Assembly (NCBI GenBank): GCA_027858735.1
Contig: JAQICC010000074.1
Coordinates: 1-45,201, forward strand
Origin: Salinivirgaceae bacterium
GTDB taxonomy: Bacteria > Bacteroidota > Bacteroidia > Bacteroidales > SZUA-534
Direction: 5' to 3'
Length of the DNA stretch: 45,201 bases
The position numbers were made by a program, and so were the translations under genes. Shown here one piece after another: positions 1 to 9,107 of this stretch; positions within the stretch are counted from its first letter, which is position 1; the number at the start of each line of letters is the position of its first letter. Below the pieces are notes generated by a model. The model ran no database searches, was not told where the DNA came from, and was given only the letters and a program-made list of their open reading frames with translations.

Positions 1-90
1 AAGATTTTTCATTCTAATAAAATTCATTTAGGACGATTTTATGAACGTGCTATTTTAAGCAATACAAATCGAATTTTGGTAGTAGTTTAG
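1..90 (+). CDS. C-terminal fragment of an unknown protein (cut by window edge)
   Basis: Frame 1 is open from the window edge to a TAG at 88-90 and gives 29 residues ending in NRILVVV. The composition (RFYERAILSNTNRILVVV) looks like a genuine protein end rather than noise, but no family can be named. It converges on and overlaps the last 41 bases of the Crp-like fragment on the other strand. That overlap suggests the Crp fragment runs antisense into this gene's end. It could also be a chance open frame. Confidence 0.35.
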   Translation, partial: KIFHSNKIHLGRFYERAILSNTNRILVVV

Positions 91-388
91 TAATCTGTAC
101 GTTACCATATTTCAACAAAAAATGAGGGTCAAAATGATTAACTATTTTGGGGGTGAAGAAGCGGATAGTCATTATTTTTAATATCAGATTTTTATCGTTA
201 TGTTCTTTGTAAGTTTTAATAAGCCCATGGGTTAAAAAAAACATATGAGAAGCAAAACCTCCTTGCTTGCATAATATTTCACCTTTATTGTATGTAAGAT
301 TTACCTGATTTTCGGCAACTTTTTGCAATAATTCTTCAGAAAGGTTGTCAAACCACGGTGAAAATTCTTTTTGAATCTGGTCAATCAT
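50..388 (-). pseudogene. Truncated Crp/Fnr-family regulator (N-terminal cNMP-binding part only)
   Basis: Residues 1-72 look like the start of a Crp/Fnr-type regulator of the Bacteroidota: a short helix, then the cyclic-nucleotide-binding beta-roll with KGEILCKQGGFASHMFFLTHGLIKTYKEH. From about residue 73 the sequence no longer resembles the family, and the frame stops after 112 residues. Complete members have about 190-230 residues and end in a helix-turn-helix DNA-binding domain, which is absent; only 49 bases remain before the window edge. The gene therefore looks truncated by a frameshift or rearrangement. The alternative is a divergent stand-alone sensor domain, which is less likely because the tail is unlike any beta-roll. 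Confidence 0.5.
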
Positions 389-551
389 TTCTTTTACCTT
401 TAATTTTGCTTTAAATATACCTAAATTTGATGTATATCATAAAATTTCCTAAGGCCATTATTAAAATTTTTCATGAATTTACAATTTGTTTTCTTATTTT
501 TAAAAATTCTTAAAAGCAACTTTGCAATTTTGAAACAAATTTTACCAGTTT

Positions 552-935
552 ATGAAAAACTCTATACCTAACGTACTTTTGGTTGATGATTCATCTACAA
601 ATAACCTATTACTTGAAAGTGCACTAAAAGGACAAAACTTTAAAATTTCTACTGCCACAACTGGTGAAGAAGCGTTAAAAGTTTTGAGAAAGAATGAAAT
701 TGACTTGGTACTGCTTGATATCATGATGCCCGGTTTATCGGGGTATGATGTTCTTGAGGAAATGACTAAGGATGAAAAACTGGTATCCATACCAGTAATT
801 ATGGTAACAGCACGCAGTCAGTATGAAGAGGAAAAAAGAGCAAAGGAGTTGGGTGCAGCTGATTATTTTGAAAAACCATTGAAACTTGATAAGCTTATAT
901 TAAGGGTAAAGGAATTAGTTAAAGAATTGGTTTAA
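552..935 (+). CDS. Single-domain response regulator (CheY-like receiver)
   Basis: A 127-residue stand-alone receiver domain with no output domain. The acidic pair is D12-D13, the phospho-acceptor is D56 in LLDIMMPG, and the switch residues are T86 (VTAR) and K108 (FEKP). Such proteins are phosphorylated by a histidine kinase and act through protein contacts, for example in phosphorelays. No cognate kinase is adjacent; the nearest is the hybrid kinase at 9138-11396, so pairing is unknown. A rho-independent terminator follows 23 bases after the stop, which makes this a single-gene transcription unit. Confidence 0.93.
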   Translation: MKNSIPNVLLVDDSSTNNLLLESALKGQNFKISTATTGEEALKVLRKNEIDLVLLDIMMPGLSGYDVLEEMTKDEKLVSIPVIMVTARSQYEEEKRAKELGAADYFEKPLKLDKLILRVKELVKELV

Positions 936-957
936 TTTGACAAATCTAACGAGATAA

Positions 958-985
958 AGAACCGCCCCTAGAGGCGGTTTTTTTT
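958..985 (+). terminator. Rho-independent terminator after the response regulator
   Basis: A perfect 7-bp stem AACCGCC (960-966) / GGCGGTT (973-979) with loop CCTAGA is followed by an unbroken T-run to 985. It separates the response regulator from the ABC-F gene that starts 27 bases later. Confidence 0.88.
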
Positions 986-1011
986 ATTTTATTTTTATTT
1001 AGCACTATATT

Positions 1012-2868
1012 ATGAATTATTTGCAGGTTGATAATTTAACCAAATCGTTTGGAGATTTGGTTCTTTTTGAGAATATAAACTTTACCATTGATAAAGACCA
1101 ACGTGTGGCTCTAATTGCGCGCAATGGTACGGGTAAAACATCACTTCTTAAAATTATTGGTGGTAAAGATACAGCCGATGGTGGAAATCTGATTTTCAGG
1201 AAGGATATTTCAGTAGGATATTTAGAACAAGAACCCTCCGTAAATAATGAATTGTCTGTAATGGACGAGGTTTACCTGTCGTCGGGCAATGTTTTAGCTG
1301 CTATAAAGGAATACGAATTGGCCTGCAAGGAGGATAATGGAGATCGATTAGATGCTGCAATTCAACAAATGGATACCCTTAAAGCCTGGGATTATGAGGT
1401 GAGGGTAAGACAGATATTGAGTATTTTAAAGATAACCAATTTAAGTCAAAAAGTTGGCCATCTTTCAGGTGGTCAAAAAAAACGCCTAGCACTTGCTAGT
1501 GTATTGATAAAACAACCTGAGGTATTGATTCTTGATGAACCTACAAACCACCTTGACCTTGACATGATCGAATGGTTAGAAGGATTTCTTAAAAACTCGA
1601 AAAGCACCTTAATTATGGTTACACATGATCGTTATTTTTTAGATCGGGTTTGCGATGTTATTTTGGAATTAGATGACAATCAGATTTTTAGATACCGCGG
1701 AAATTATTCGTATTTCTTGCAAAAAAGGGAGGAACGTATACTAAATCAGAATTCAGAGATAGATAAGGCCAGAGCACTATACAAAAAGGAGCTTGACTGG
1801 ATCAACCGATCTCCCTCGGCCAGATCAACCAAAGCTAAATATAGGATTGATTCATTTTACGAAACCAAAGAGGCTGCAAATAAACAAAAGAATGAGGGCG
1901 AAGTAAATATTAATGTGCAGAGTGCAAGGCTAGGAAAAAAGGTTGTGGAAATGTATAATCTTAAAAAATCGTTTGGTGATATAAAAATACTGGATGATTT
2001 TACCTACAATTTTGCGCGAGGCGAGAAGATAGGGATTATTGGAGATAATGGTTGCGGAAAAACAACTTTTCTAAATATTTTAATGGGTACACAACAACTG
2101 GATTCAGGAAACCTCGATATTGGACAGACTGTTGTAATGGGCTACTATAACCAAGACGGCATTATAGTTGACGAGCAAAAAAAGGTAATTGATGTAATTA
2201 AAGAAGTTGCTGAGGATATTGCAGTTGGAGAAGGTAAAAGGCTTTCGCCTATTCAGTTTTTGAACTATTTTTTATTTCCTCCATCAACGCATTATTCATT
2301 TGTTTATAAATTAAGTGGTGGAGAAAAACGTAGGCTTTACCTTATGACTGTGCTGATGAAGAATCCGAATTTTCTTATTCTTGATGAGCCTACGAACGAT
2401 CTTGACATTATGACCCTAAATGTATTGGAAGATTATTTAAAAGGCTTCCAGGGATGCGTACTTATAGTATCACACGATAGGTTCTTTATGGATAAAATTG
2501 TTGATCACCTTTTTGTTTTTCAGGGTGAGGGAAAAGTTAAAGATTTTCCGGGTAATTATAGTATTTATAGAGAATGGCTTGATAATCAAGCGCTATATAA
2601 AAAGAAAGAAATAAAAGGAAAAACTGTTAAACCGGAAAAGGAGCCACAGGAAAAGATAAAACTTACCTATAAAGAGCAAAAGGAATACGAAGATTTGTTG
2701 GAAGAGATTGAAAATATTGAGAATGAGAAAAGCACGATTGAAACCAAATTGAGCGAAGGAACTATTTTAAGCGAGGAAATTGTGGAATTATCGAAAAGGT
2801 TAAATGAATTGGAAACACAATTGCCTGAAAAAGAAAACAGGTGGCTATATTTAAGCGAATGGGCTTAA
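1012..2868 (+). CDS. ABC-F family ATPase (Uup-like)
   Basis: 618 residues with two ABC ATPase domains in one chain and no membrane segments, as in the ABC-F family of ribosome-associated translation factors. Domain 1 has Walker A ARNGTGKT (36-43), signature LSGGQKKR (151-158) and Walker B LILDEPTNHLD (172-182). Domain 2 has Walker A GDNGCGKTT (344-352), signature LSGGEKRR and Walker B LILDEPTNDLD. A charged coiled coil occupies about the last 70 residues, which is characteristic of Uup and related branches. Uup-type proteins are linked to ribosome function and DNA transposon excision in E. coli; the role here is inferred only. The ATG lies 27 bases after the upstream terminator. Confidence 0.94.
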   Translation: MNYLQVDNLTKSFGDLVLFENINFTIDKDQRVALIARNGTGKTSLLKIIGGKDTADGGNLIFRKDISVGYLEQEPSVNNELSVMDEVYLSSGNVLAAIKEYELACKEDNGDRLDAAIQQMDTLKAWDYEVRVRQILSILKITNLSQKVGHLSGGQKKRLALASVLIKQPEVLILDEPTNHLDLDMIEWLEGFLKNSKSTLIMVTHDRYFLDRVCDVILELDDNQIFRYRGNYSYFLQKREERILNQNSEIDKARALYKKELDWINRSPSARSTKAKYRIDSFYETKEAANKQKNEGEVNINVQSARLGKKVVEMYNLKKSFGDIKILDDFTYNFARGEKIGIIGDNGCGKTTFLNILMGTQQLDSGNLDIGQTVVMGYYNQDGIIVDEQKKVIDVIKEVAEDIAVGEGKRLSPIQFLNYFLFPPSTHYSFVYKLSGGEKRRLYLMTVLMKNPNFLILDEPTNDLDIMTLNVLEDYLKGFQGCVLIVSHDRFFMDKIVDHLFVFQGEGKVKDFPGNYSIYREWLDNQALYKKKEIKGKTVKPEKEPQEKIKLTYKEQKEYEDLLEEIENIENEKSTIETKLSEGTILSEEIVELSKRLNELETQLPEKENRWLYLSEWA

Positions 2869-3045
2869 AGAAAATGAACAACCTTGCAGCAAGCTGACAA
2901 GGCATCAATACGAAAAACAGATAATTATACGCAACATGCTTTGGGAATAAAACCCAAAATGTGGGATTTAAAAGCTATAAACATTTGAATAATAATAAAA
3001 AGAATTAATTTTGCTGCCCGCAAATTTGCAATAACAGTTTGGTTA

Positions 3046-3912
3046 ATGGTTAGGATTTTTATAAAATTAATAATTCTATTGGTATTTATCTCAGGGTCAG
3101 TAAATGGCCAAGAAGAGGGTATACTTATTAGTGTACCCAAGGAGGTGAAAGCAGGGAATGAATTCTTAATGATTATAAGCTTACCAGAAAACCATATGCA
3201 GGGTGTGGCTCGTATGCAAATAGAGCTACCAAATGGTTTTACACCTGAAGTTAAGGAAAAAATGAATGCCGATTTTAGGTTTAAAAATCAAAAAGCAACT
3301 TTTCAATGGTTAAGTTATCCCGAAAATCAACCAGTTGAAGTTAAATTAACTATTACAGTGGCTCCTCAGCTTGAAGGGTATTTTGTTTTAAAGGGGGTGG
3401 CCAATTGGATAAATAGTACAGAACCTTTGCGTTCAAATATTTACCCTCAGGTAATTACAGTTATACCGGGCGAGACTACTGAGGATATGTTAATTGCTAG
3501 GCAAGAAAAAACAAAGATTACTTATGATGATTTTACGTCGGAAGGGGTGGCTTGTATTCGGCAGGTACCTTTTGAAGAAAATGGTGAAGTGATTGTAAAT
3601 GTAATGGTGAGTAAGGGTGACTTAAACAAATATGGAAAAATTCAAGAAAAAATACCTGTTGGATATAGGGTTGAAAATGTTAAAAGCCACAATGCTATTT
3701 TTATTTTTAATGAAAGACAACAATTGGTGAAATATATGTGGATGAATATGCCATCTACTCCTAAATTTATAGTTACCTATAAGTTAATTCCAGAAGTAAA
3801 AATAGATGAATCCAACCCTTTTATTATTTATGGTACTTTTTATTATGCCGAAAATAATATGACACAGACTGTTGATGTTCAGGAGCGTGGTATAGAGCTT
3901 GATAAATACTAA
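3046..3912 (+). CDS. Secreted protein of unknown function, beta-sandwich-like
   Basis: 288 residues. The N-terminus has a basic start, a hydrophobic core (FIKLIILLVFISG) and a probable cleavage site near residue 21, before QEEG, so the protein is exported. No lipobox Cys is present. Two beta-rich halves can be recognised. The first (about 25-135) reads like a cohesin-like or Ig-like sandwich with VPKEVKAGNEFLMIISLPEN. The second (about 150-288) has alternating hydrophobic strands around IPVGYRVENV and FIVTYKLIPE. No catalytic motif is visible and no family name can be given. It stands alone between the ABC-F gene and a convergent acetyltransferase whose stop codon is only 10 bases away. Confidence 0.8.
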   Translation: MVRIFIKLIILLVFISGSVNGQEEGILISVPKEVKAGNEFLMIISLPENHMQGVARMQIELPNGFTPEVKEKMNADFRFKNQKATFQWLSYPENQPVEVKLTITVAPQLEGYFVLKGVANWINSTEPLRSNIYPQVITVIPGETTEDMLIARQEKTKITYDDFTSEGVACIRQVPFEENGEVIVNVMVSKGDLNKYGKIQEKIPVGYRVENVKSHNAIFIFNERQQLVKYMWMNMPSTPKFIVTYKLIPEVKIDESNPFIIYGTFYYAENNMTQTVDVQERGIELDKY

Positions 3913-3922
3913 AAAGGCAACT

Positions 3923-4480
3923 TTAATTTATTTCCCAACAGAAAAGTTTCATTGAGCAAGTGCAGGGGGGTTCTCCACAGATAATGCAAGTATAATTGTT
4001 TGCAAGGCTATCATCAAACCAAAAGTTTTTATAGGTTTTATACTCCTTAAAACCGTTTTTTAAAACTGTTTTACAAAATGCCTGGCTTTTTGGTTCATCC
4101 CACGATGGATAATACAAGGCGCTTTTTATGAACTTACTTTTTATTTCCTGAATTACTTTTTGAATAAGTTTCGTTCCGAATCCTTTTCGCTGACATTTTG
4201 GATGAATCGCAATTGTTTGAAATAAAAAGATGTGATCTAATTTAGAGTTTGTTCCATATAAGGCTTCAAGCTCAGTATTTGGGATGTTTTTAACCATGCA
4301 AAATCCAATGGTAAGCTGATTGTATGCAATTTTTAAAAATACTCCTTCAGAAATAAATGTTTCGTTTAGTTTATTAGTCGTTATAAAACTTTCACCGAAA
4401 CAATGATTTGAAATTTCAATTATATCGTTAAAATCAATTGTTTCGATAGTTGATACCTTAATTTTAGTCTGTTCGAACAT
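3923..4480 (-). CDS. GNAT-family N-acetyltransferase with Cys-rich tail
   Basis: 185 residues from the ATG at 4480 (MFEQTKIKV). The longer frame from 4507 would start inside the terminator hairpin of the upstream gld operon, so the shorter start is chosen. The GNAT fold is shown by strand 4 plus the acetyl-CoA loop IAIHPKCQRKGFGTKLIQKV (Q/R-x-x-G-x-G type), followed by a C-terminal half with CKTVLKNGFKEYKTYKNFWF. The substrate is unknown. The last 20 residues carry CIICGEPPCTCS and a further Cys, six cysteines in all, which could bind a metal; this tail is not part of the standard GNAT domain. Confidence 0.85.
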   Translation of the reverse strand: MFEQTKIKVSTIETIDFNDIIEISNHCFGESFITTNKLNETFISEGVFLKIAYNQLTIGFCMVKNIPNTELEALYGTNSKLDHIFLFQTIAIHPKCQRKGFGTKLIQKVIQEIKSKFIKSALYYPSWDEPKSQAFCKTVLKNGFKEYKTYKNFWFDDSLANNYTCIICGEPPCTCSMKLFCWEIN

Positions 4481-4484
4481 ATTA

Positions 4485-4524
4485 TATAAAAAAATCCCTT
4501 TCAGCAATATAGCGAAAGGGATTT
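4485..4524 (-). terminator. Rho-independent terminator of the gld operon
   Basis: A perfect 10-bp stem AAATCCCTTT (4492-4501) / AAAGGGATTT (4515-4524), with loop CAGCAATATAGCG, is flanked on the left by an A-run that reads as a U-tract on the minus strand. It lies 85 bases after the stop of the DUF4340 gene and just upstream of the acetyltransferase ATG. Confidence 0.85.
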
Positions 4525-4608
4525 GAATATTTTAAATTTCATTCCGAAATATTCACAACAGGCAATTGATGGTTTATTTCCAGCAAGTAGCCAATGCAAG
4601 GTTTTATA

Positions 4609-5574
4609 TTAAGGAATAATAAACTGTTCTTTTCCAACAAATAGAGTTTGCTGTATTGAAGCTGATTTTAACACATTCCCTTTATTCTGATTTGAAATAT
4701 ATACCAATTCACCTGTATTATTTCGAAATGCTTTAACTTCTATTGGAGTTGCATTATCGGCTTCTATTCTTACAGAAAATTCAGCCTGTTGACCATCAAA
4801 CAATTCCATATTATTATCGTAGGTACTATTGCTTAAATTTTTAATACGTGAAAAATAAGTTGCAACAGATGCTGAATCAGCCAATGCACCATTTACCATC
4901 CACTTGTTATTCATATTAGTTAATGTAAATGAGCTGTCGGCAGGATAGGAGTATACCAGTTTTTTCCATTTTTGAGGTTCTCCACTTACAACCATTTTAT
5001 TTCTAAAAGCATCAGCATCACGATTAAACATCATACTTAAATATCCGTCGACAGCATAAACTTCATTTTCTTTATTTATACGTACATATGATGTCATTTG
5101 AATATTCTGGCGCTGTCTGTTAGGGTTTTGACCTTGAGGGGGCTGTTTATAGGAGAATTTGCCTATTAGAAAATCGCTTAGTACTTTCTTTCCTTCTTTT
5201 AAAACAATATGACTAGCAGCCGAATCGGTAACCTCATATTCAACCCATTTGTCTTTAGAAGTTGCTGCAATACTTTTGGTTTTAAGTGCTGCTACCTGAC
5301 CCAATAAATTATCAATAAAACCGTTATCGGCCTGAACCTTCTTATTATTTATACTCATCATCCATAATTTTCCTTCTTTAATAAGGTTAACACGCTCTGT
5401 TTTACCTTTTGGAGTGATTATGATGTTATTAACTATTGAAGTATCAATTTGAACTACATAGGCTTTAAATGAACGGTCTCCTTGTTTTCTATCTTTCAGT
5501 TTAACAATTAATAAGAGTACTAATAAAACTCCAATAATGATGAATATTTTTTTGAAATTAGTTTGCTTAGACAT
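4609..5574 (-). CDS. DUF4340 membrane-anchored protein of the gld-type ABC operon
   Basis: 321 residues from the ATG at 5574 (MSKQTNFKK), which has a clear GGAGG ribosome-binding site 8-12 bases upstream and overlaps the gldG stop by 8 bases. The 20-residue extension in the longer frame would run deep into gldG and is rejected. One N-terminal membrane helix (KKIFIIIGVLLVLLLIVKL) is followed by a periplasmic beta-rich region with repeated D-S-x-V and K-W-x-V patterns typical of DUF4340. DUF4340 proteins commonly sit next to GldG-like ABC auxiliary proteins, as here. The exact function is unknown; it probably works with GldF/GldG at the inner membrane. It is the last gene of the operon. Confidence 0.85.
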   Translation of the reverse strand: MSKQTNFKKIFIIIGVLLVLLLIVKLKDRKQGDRSFKAYVVQIDTSIVNNIIITPKGKTERVNLIKEGKLWMMSINNKKVQADNGFIDNLLGQVAALKTKSIAATSKDKWVEYEVTDSAASHIVLKEGKKVLSDFLIGKFSYKQPPQGQNPNRQRQNIQMTSYVRINKENEVYAVDGYLSMMFNRDADAFRNKMVVSGEPQKWKKLVYSYPADSSFTLTNMNNKWMVNGALADSASVATYFSRIKNLSNSTYDNNMELFDGQQAEFSVRIEADNATPIEVKAFRNNTGELVYISNQNKGNVLKSASIQQTLFVGKEQFIIP

Positions 5575-7084
5575 AACCTTCCTCCATTCTTTTAAATCGT
5601 AAATTACGCTGTTGTTGACTACGTATAAAGCCAATAATTACTATTAATAGTATAGGCATCAAAAAATTAAACCATTTTAAAAATGATTTTCTGCCATCTT
5701 CTAAATCCGTATCAATTGGTCGTGAGGTAACACCTTTTGTACGTAAACTTATTAAGCCTGTATCATCGCTTAAATAGTCAATTGCATTTACCATTAAGTT
5801 TATATTATCTGGATTTTGTTGGCGGGCTCCTTGTTCAGGACCATTAATGGCAAAATCACCATCAGCAATAACCACCATTTTGGAATAGTTTCCACCACCA
5901 ATATTACCTTCAAGTAATGCTCCTAAAGGAAGTTCAGCCAATGGGAAATCACTTTTGTCCCAATTTTTCTGAATATCGAAATACAGAGGAGATGAAAGAG
6001 TACCTGCCGATTCTGAAGTTGTTAATAATGGGGTACAAGTTACGGTAGAATCACCGGTATAGGTAATGGTACTCACAAACTGAGTGACCACTTGCTCAAG
6101 TCCCTTTGTAATTGGGTGATCGGTAAAATTAGAAATAATAGGAATATAGGGAAATTGAACTTGTGAGGTGAACGAGAAAAAACCTTGTTGCTGTTGAACA
6201 CCAACAGTAGCACAATTTGCATCGATCACAAAATTGTTCTCGACAATAAGATTTTTTGCAGCTAACCAACTTTCTAGTCCCGTACTTAAAGAAAATCCTT
6301 TTTGCTGCTGAAGTTCGCCGTTTACACGGTTCATGGCAATATAAATCCGTCCTCCATTTGCCATAAAAGCATCAATTTGAGCAAACTCATATTCATTAAT
6401 AGTATCGGTAGGAGCAATTATTGCAAGCGTGGATATTCCTTGTAGGGCATTATCACCTTGATTTAAGTTGACTGGTTGCATTTGGTATAGAACTCCCAAC
6501 TCAACCATTGCTTGTTGCATGGCATTAAGTTCCGGTTCACCATGGCCTTGTAAAAAACCAATTACAGGTTTGTTAACTACACTTAGCTTTTTAATTCCCG
6601 ACGATAGTGCATATTCCATGGCAGTACCAGGTTGCATAAAAGGAATAATATCGGTTTGTTCCCCTTTTTGAATAAGGGCACCTAAAAAAGCTTTTTGTTG
6701 TTTAACCTGATCTTTCTCTCTAACATTAATTGAAACTTGCATAATGCCCTTGCTTATAGCTTCTTGCTCTTTTTCTTCATCGGCATTTGGGTTAATAAAT
6801 TCATACATAATGTTATTCTTTGAAATATTGCGATATTCAGTCAATAACTCTTTAAAGTCACGACGAGTTTTTGCAATATCGGGAGGTAAATCCTCGCTAA
6901 AATAAGCTGTAATAGTTACAGGTTCATCTAAATTTCGAATAATATCTTTGGTAGCTTCGCTTAAGGTGTATCGGTTATCTTCGGTTAAATCGAGACGCAC
7001 AAATAATTTATCGGAAACTATATTGGCAATTACAATGGCTGCCAATACAAATACTATGTATATACTTACACTTTTAGTCTTCAT
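5567..7084 (-). CDS. gldG: Gliding-motility-associated ABC transporter auxiliary protein GldG
   Basis: 505 residues. One N-terminal membrane helix (VSIYIVFVLAAIVIANIVSDKLF), a large periplasmic domain of the ABC_transp_aux/GldG type (LTEDNRYTLSEATKDIIRNLDEPVTITAYFSEDLPP is characteristic in composition and position), and a C-terminal helix (FNFLMPILLIVIIGFI) ending in a basic tail. In Flavobacterium johnsoniae GldA, GldF and GldG form an ABC complex required for gliding; many non-gliding Bacteroidota retain it. The gene follows gldF after 18 bases and overlaps the DUF4340 gene by 8 bases, so it is translationally coupled. The T9SS-exported proteins in this window fit a gliding or T9SS-competent organism, but gliding itself cannot be shown. 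Confidence 0.9.
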   Translation of the reverse strand: MKTKSVSIYIVFVLAAIVIANIVSDKLFVRLDLTEDNRYTLSEATKDIIRNLDEPVTITAYFSEDLPPDIAKTRRDFKELLTEYRNISKNNIMYEFINPNADEEKEQEAISKGIMQVSINVREKDQVKQQKAFLGALIQKGEQTDIIPFMQPGTAMEYALSSGIKKLSVVNKPVIGFLQGHGEPELNAMQQAMVELGVLYQMQPVNLNQGDNALQGISTLAIIAPTDTINEYEFAQIDAFMANGGRIYIAMNRVNGELQQQKGFSLSTGLESWLAAKNLIVENNFVIDANCATVGVQQQQGFFSFTSQVQFPYIPIISNFTDHPITKGLEQVVTQFVSTITYTGDSTVTCTPLLTTSESAGTLSSPLYFDIQKNWDKSDFPLAELPLGALLEGNIGGGNYSKMVVIADGDFAINGPEQGARQQNPDNINLMVNAIDYLSDDTGLISLRTKGVTSRPIDTDLEDGRKSFLKWFNFLMPILLIVIIGFIRSQQQRNLRFKRMEEGYV

Positions 7085-7102
7085 GTTGCTGAATTTTAAT
7101 AG

Positions 7103-7822
7103 TTATGAAGTTTTTGATTGAAGTGATTTCTCGGCTAAAAATACCCCAGCATAGGTTAATGATGCAAAATAGATTAGATCTTTTGAATCAATAACACCAC
7201 GTGTAATACTTTCAAAATGAGTATTCATGCTTAAATAATAGAATACCTGTCCTAAAGCTCCTGACAAGCTTCCGGCTATTAATCCTGAAAGAATATGAAA
7301 GAATACACCAATAATTAATGCCACAAGGGCACTTACAATTTGGTTGCTAGTTAGAGCGCTTGCAAATAAACCTATTCCAATATAAGCGCTACTCATTAGA
7401 ATTAGTCCAAAATATCCACTAATAACTGCTCCATGATCGATATTACCAATGCTTGCTATTGTAAAATAATAGGGTAGCGTTAATGCTAATGCAATTATTA
7501 TTAATAGAAGCATTGCTAAATATTTACCCCATATAATTTGAATATGGGTAATTGGTTTTGTCAATAACAACTCAATAGTTCCTGATCGTGTTTCTTCTGC
7601 AATTGAACGCATTGTAAGCATCGGAATTGCAAAAAATAAGGTTAGGTATGCTACCTGAAAAAATACTTGTAGCGAGGCTTGTTGAACAAAGAAAATATCG
7701 TTGCCGTATATCCAGGTAAAAAATCCGCTAAAGCCTAGAAATAATATCAGTAATATATATGCCATCAATGAATCGAAATGCGATTTCAATTCCTGTTTGG
7801 CTATGATCCATATTGCTTTCAT
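7103..7822 (-). CDS. gldF: ABC-2 type permease GldF
   Basis: 239 residues and about six hydrophobic membrane segments (for example MAYILLILFLGFSGFFTWIY and LAMLLLIIIALALTLPYYF). The segment MLTMRSIAEETRSGTIELLLTKPIT is the typical cytoplasmic loop of ABC-2 permeases that contacts the ATPase. The gene lies between the ATPase gene and gldG in the same orientation, which supports assignment as GldF. The gap to the ATPase gene is about 100 bases and contains an inverted repeat. Confidence 0.92.
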   Translation of the reverse strand: MKAIWIIAKQELKSHFDSLMAYILLILFLGFSGFFTWIYGNDIFFVQQASLQVFFQVAYLTLFFAIPMLTMRSIAEETRSGTIELLLTKPITHIQIIWGKYLAMLLLIIIALALTLPYYFTIASIGNIDHGAVISGYFGLILMSSAYIGIGLFASALTSNQIVSALVALIIGVFFHILSGLIAGSLSGALGQVFYYLSMNTHFESITRGVIDSKDLIYFASLTYAGVFLAEKSLQSKTS

Positions 7823-7842
7823 AATTTTAAATTTTTAGTATT

Positions 7843-7896
7843 AAGTATCAAGTAAAAAGTATCAAGAGACAGAAAATTTGAAATATCTTGATACTT
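7843..7896. repeat. GATACTT-type intergenic inverted repeat (gldA-gldF gap)
   Basis: AAGTATCAAG occurs twice (7843-7852 and 7857-7866), and its inverse TCTTGATACTT at 7886-7896 makes a perfect 11-bp hairpin with 7857-7867 and an 18-base loop. A related unit (TTGATACTAGATT) occurs at 31669-31689 between galE and galK. The pattern resembles short degenerate intergenic repeats rather than a terminator, as no T-run follows. Confidence 0.6.
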
Positions 7897-7923
7897 GATT
7901 CTTGTAGTCTTGAATCTTTTTTT

Positions 7924-8847
7924 TTATTTCATTGTTAATTCACGGAACACATCTTCAAGCTTGGTTTCAATAGGTGTCATTTGTGTTAATACCCAATTTT
8001 TTTCCACGCAAAGTTTAAAAATATCGCGTTTGCTCGATTGACCAACCCTACTTTGAATCTCCATGTAATTTCCATTTGCAGTATCAACCAGGTCAACTGA
8101 AGGTAACTCCTGAAGTGCTTTAACAACTTCATTCTTTTCTGCATCTTCAATAGTTAACTTCACTATTTCATTGCCCTTTTCAGCTTTTCTAAGTTCTTCT
8201 GATGTTCCGTTTGCAACAATCTTACCCTTATTAATTATAAGAATTCTATCGCAAGTGGCTTCAACTTCGGCTAAAATATGAGAACTTAAAATAACGGTCT
8301 TTTCGCGACCAATATTTTTTATTAACTCGCGAATTTCAACAATTTGGTTGGGGTCGAGCCCAGTTGTGGGTTCATCAAGAATAAGAACTTCAGGATCGTG
8401 TATTAGTGCTTGAGCAAGCCCAACACGTTGACGGTATCCTTTTGAAAGTTCGTTTATTTTCTTGTGTTTTTCACCTTCAAGACCACAAATGTTAACCATT
8501 TCAAGAATTCGATCCTTAATTTTTTCAGATTTAATATTCTGGAGTTCGGCCACATACTTTAGATACTCAATTACAGGCATTTCCATGTATAATGGATTGT
8601 GCTCGGGTAAATAACCAATGGATTTTTTAATTTGTTCCTGATCGCTCCAAATGGAATACTTACCTATCGTAATATCACCCTCACTAGGTGATAAATAGCT
8701 TGTTATGGCCTTCATGGTGGTAGTTTTACCAGCACCATTGGGTCCTAAGAAACCAAGAATTTCACCTGTTTTTACTTCAAAAGAGATATTATCCACCGCT
8801 TTTTGTGGACCATATCGCTTTGTAAGATTTTTAACTACAATATCCAT
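7924..8847 (-). CDS. gldA: ABC transporter ATPase, GldA type
   Basis: 307 residues. Walker A GPNGAGKTT (about 34-42), Q-loop region GYLPEHNPLY, signature LSKGYRQRVGLAQAL, Walker B VLILDEPTTGLDP and the H-switch SSHIL are all present. The C-terminal 80 residues form the extension typical of ABC-2 export ATPases. It is the first gene of the gldA-gldF-gldG-DUF4340 cluster and should energise the GldF permease. Confidence 0.92.
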   Translation of the reverse strand: MDIVVKNLTKRYGPQKAVDNISFEVKTGEILGFLGPNGAGKTTTMKAITSYLSPSEGDITIGKYSIWSDQEQIKKSIGYLPEHNPLYMEMPVIEYLKYVAELQNIKSEKIKDRILEMVNICGLEGEKHKKINELSKGYRQRVGLAQALIHDPEVLILDEPTTGLDPNQIVEIRELIKNIGREKTVILSSHILAEVEATCDRILIINKGKIVANGTSEELRKAEKGNEIVKLTIEDAEKNEVVKALQELPSVDLVDTANGNYMEIQSRVGQSSKRDIFKLCVEKNWVLTQMTPIETKLEDVFRELTMK

Positions 8848-9107
8848 AATTTATTAGCAGTTAGTTATTTAAATTAAATTATTTAATGTTATTGTTTTAT
8901 TATAACTCAAACCTTCATTACCATTAGCCAACTCAATTAAAATACCGACACAATTTTCGTTTTCAGTGTTAGGTATTTTTATATTGAATTCAGGTTATTA
9001 AAAAGTAACAACACCTTCGAGCACAAATATAAATATCTGAACAAGCATTCAAAAGTTAAAAAATGTTAAAGTTGTGTTAAAGTCTGGGATTGTATGCTTT
9101 TGGGAAA

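Noticed and set aside
2880-2960. Small hairpins after the ABC-F gene (CTTGCAGCAAG; TTTGGG/CCCAAA) as terminators
   Set aside because: They are short, have no T-run and are not convincing.
4481-4507. Upstream start of the acetyltransferase gene at 4507
   Set aside because: It lies in the loop and stem of the gld-operon terminator; the next ATG at 4480 is better placed.
5575-5634. Upstream start of the DUF4340 gene at 5634
   Set aside because: It would overlap gldG by 68 bases; ATG 5574 has a GGAGG site and an 8-base overlap.
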